Positions 5,812-6,277 of a stretch of 6,277 nt of DNA are shown in pieces (position 1 is the stretch's first letter; each line of letters starts with the position of its first letter). The notes beneath the pieces are model-generated. The model saw only the letters and a list, made by a program, of their open reading frames with translations, did not search any database and was not told the DNA's origin. Location of the stretch: assembly GCA_000433735.1 (NCBI GenBank), contig HF998326.1, positions 1-6,277 of the forward strand. Direction: 5' to 3'. The DNA is from Clostridium sp. CAG:167. GTDB taxonomy: Bacteria; Bacillota; Clostridia; Lachnospirales; Lachnospiraceae. The position numbers and the translations under genes are program-made.

Positions 5812-6277
5812 ATGGACAACGGCTCCCTCAATGTTTATGTTGTAGATGATAATACCGGCATTCCTCTGACAGATGCCACGGTGCGGATCGCCACCGACGA
5901 CGCAGAAAATACTACATTAGTAGAATCCCCTACTGACAGCCTGGGCCGTCTCTCAGAAGTGGAACTGCCGGCACCACCTTTGGAATACAGTATGGAACCC
6001 GGTGACAACAAACCTTACTCGGAATACTCGATTTTTGTGTCTGCTCCCGGATACGAGGAGGTAGAGGTAAACGGTGCCGAAATTTTTTCGGGAGAAACCG
6101 CCATTCAGCAGATCTCCCTGCTGCCGGTTTCTCCTTCCGAGCCATCCGGCGCAGAACTTTTTGTCATTCCGGATCACACTTTGTGGGGTGATTATCCGCC
6201 GAAAATACCGGAAAGCGAAATAAAAACCACCGGTGACGGCGGGGAGATCGGTCTCAGCCCCATCGCTATTCCTGCAT
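5812..6277 (+). CDS. N-terminal part of a beta-sandwich, probable peptidoglycan/spore-associated protein (runs off right edge)
   Basis: The frame is open for 155 codons from ATG 5812 to the window end, with no stop. Residues about 4-104 look like a CNA-B or carboxypeptidase-regulatory-like beta-sandwich: LNVYVVDDNTGIPLTDATVRI, then DSLGRLSEVELP, then YSIFVSAPGYEEVEV and ISLLP. A Pro/Ser linker leads to a conserved-looking segment IPDHTLWGDYPPKIPESEIK (119-138). From memory, clostridial proteins annotated as peptidoglycan-binding or SpoIID-like share this N-terminus, but their diagnostic C-terminal part would lie outside the window, so this identity is tentative. There is no signal peptide or membrane segment at the N-terminus, which suits a cytoplasmic, mother-cell or spore-layer protein. 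GGAGG (5796-5800) lies 11 nt before the ATG. An in-frame ATG at 5794 overlaps that ribosome site and lacks a good one of its own. The gene diverges from the marR operon. Confidence 0.75.
   Translation, partial: MDNGSLNVYVVDDNTGIPLTDATVRIATDDAENTTLVESPTDSLGRLSEVELPAPPLEYSMEPGDNKPYSEYSIFVSAPGYEEVEVNGAEIFSGETAIQQISLLPVSPSEPSGAELFVIPDHTLWGDYPPKIPESEIKTTGDGGEIGLSPIAIPA

Noticed and set aside
5804..5845. ATG at 5804 as start of the right-edge gene
   Set aside because: It is in another frame, ends at a TAG after 13 codons, and is only 3 nt from the RBS.
5930..6177. Two overlapping minus-strand frames near the right edge
   Set aside because: They are shadows of the run-off plus-strand gene, which has an RBS and a recognisable beta-sandwich pattern.
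1..6277. Insertion sequences, CRISPR arrays, phage or defence genes
   Set aside because: No transposase or integrase reading frame, regularly spaced repeat array, or terminal inverted repeats with target duplications were seen.

Overview
The window looks like an ordinary chromosomal segment from a low-to-moderate GC Gram-positive anaerobe of the Clostridia, most likely Lachnospiraceae. The clues are strong AGGAGG-type ribosome binding sites, sigma-A promoters with TGn-extended -10 boxes, a secreted BIG2 protein with a TGSAI/TGSAV linker, a MarR-ABC-ABC drug-efflux operon, and the start of what I recall as a clostridial peptidoglycan/spore-associated protein family. The family-level placement is inference from gene style; no marker gene is present.

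Layout. Positions 1-27 (minus) are the 5' part of a tRNA-Leu that runs off the left edge, with a strong promoter at 40-68. Diverging from it, a weaker extended -10 promoter (125-133) and a roughly 110-nt leader precede a small three-helix membrane protein (254-607, plus), which ends at a terminator hairpin (634-669). That hairpin overlaps the 3' end of a convergent gene for a secreted BIG2-domain protein (648-1517, minus). Upstream of that gene lies a three-gene minus-strand operon at 1598-5647. Read in its own direction it is a MarR regulator, ABC half-transporter A (583 aa) and ABC half-transporter B (615 aa), with 8-nt and 4-nt gene overlaps. A near-consensus promoter (5702-5729) and a tandem palindromic operator (5669-5704) precede marR. 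Divergent from the operon, a 155-residue open frame (5812 to the right edge, plus) is the N-terminus of a larger protein. It starts with a beta-sandwich domain, lacks a signal peptide, and follows a 26-bp near-palindrome.

How the genes work together. The two ABC subunits should form one heterodimeric exporter with an asymmetric pair of ATP sites. Subunit A has Asp for the catalytic Glu and Gln for the switch His; subunit B has intact Glu/His but a non-canonical LSQGQ signature. The MarR protein probably represses its own operon by covering the -10 and start site, and is released by a ligand that the pump may export. The other genes are neighbours with no evident functional link. No mobile elements, CRISPR arrays or clear novel system were found. 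The most interesting points are regulatory: the duplicated MarR operator, a possible six-codon leader peptide, and the palindrome before the right-edge gene.
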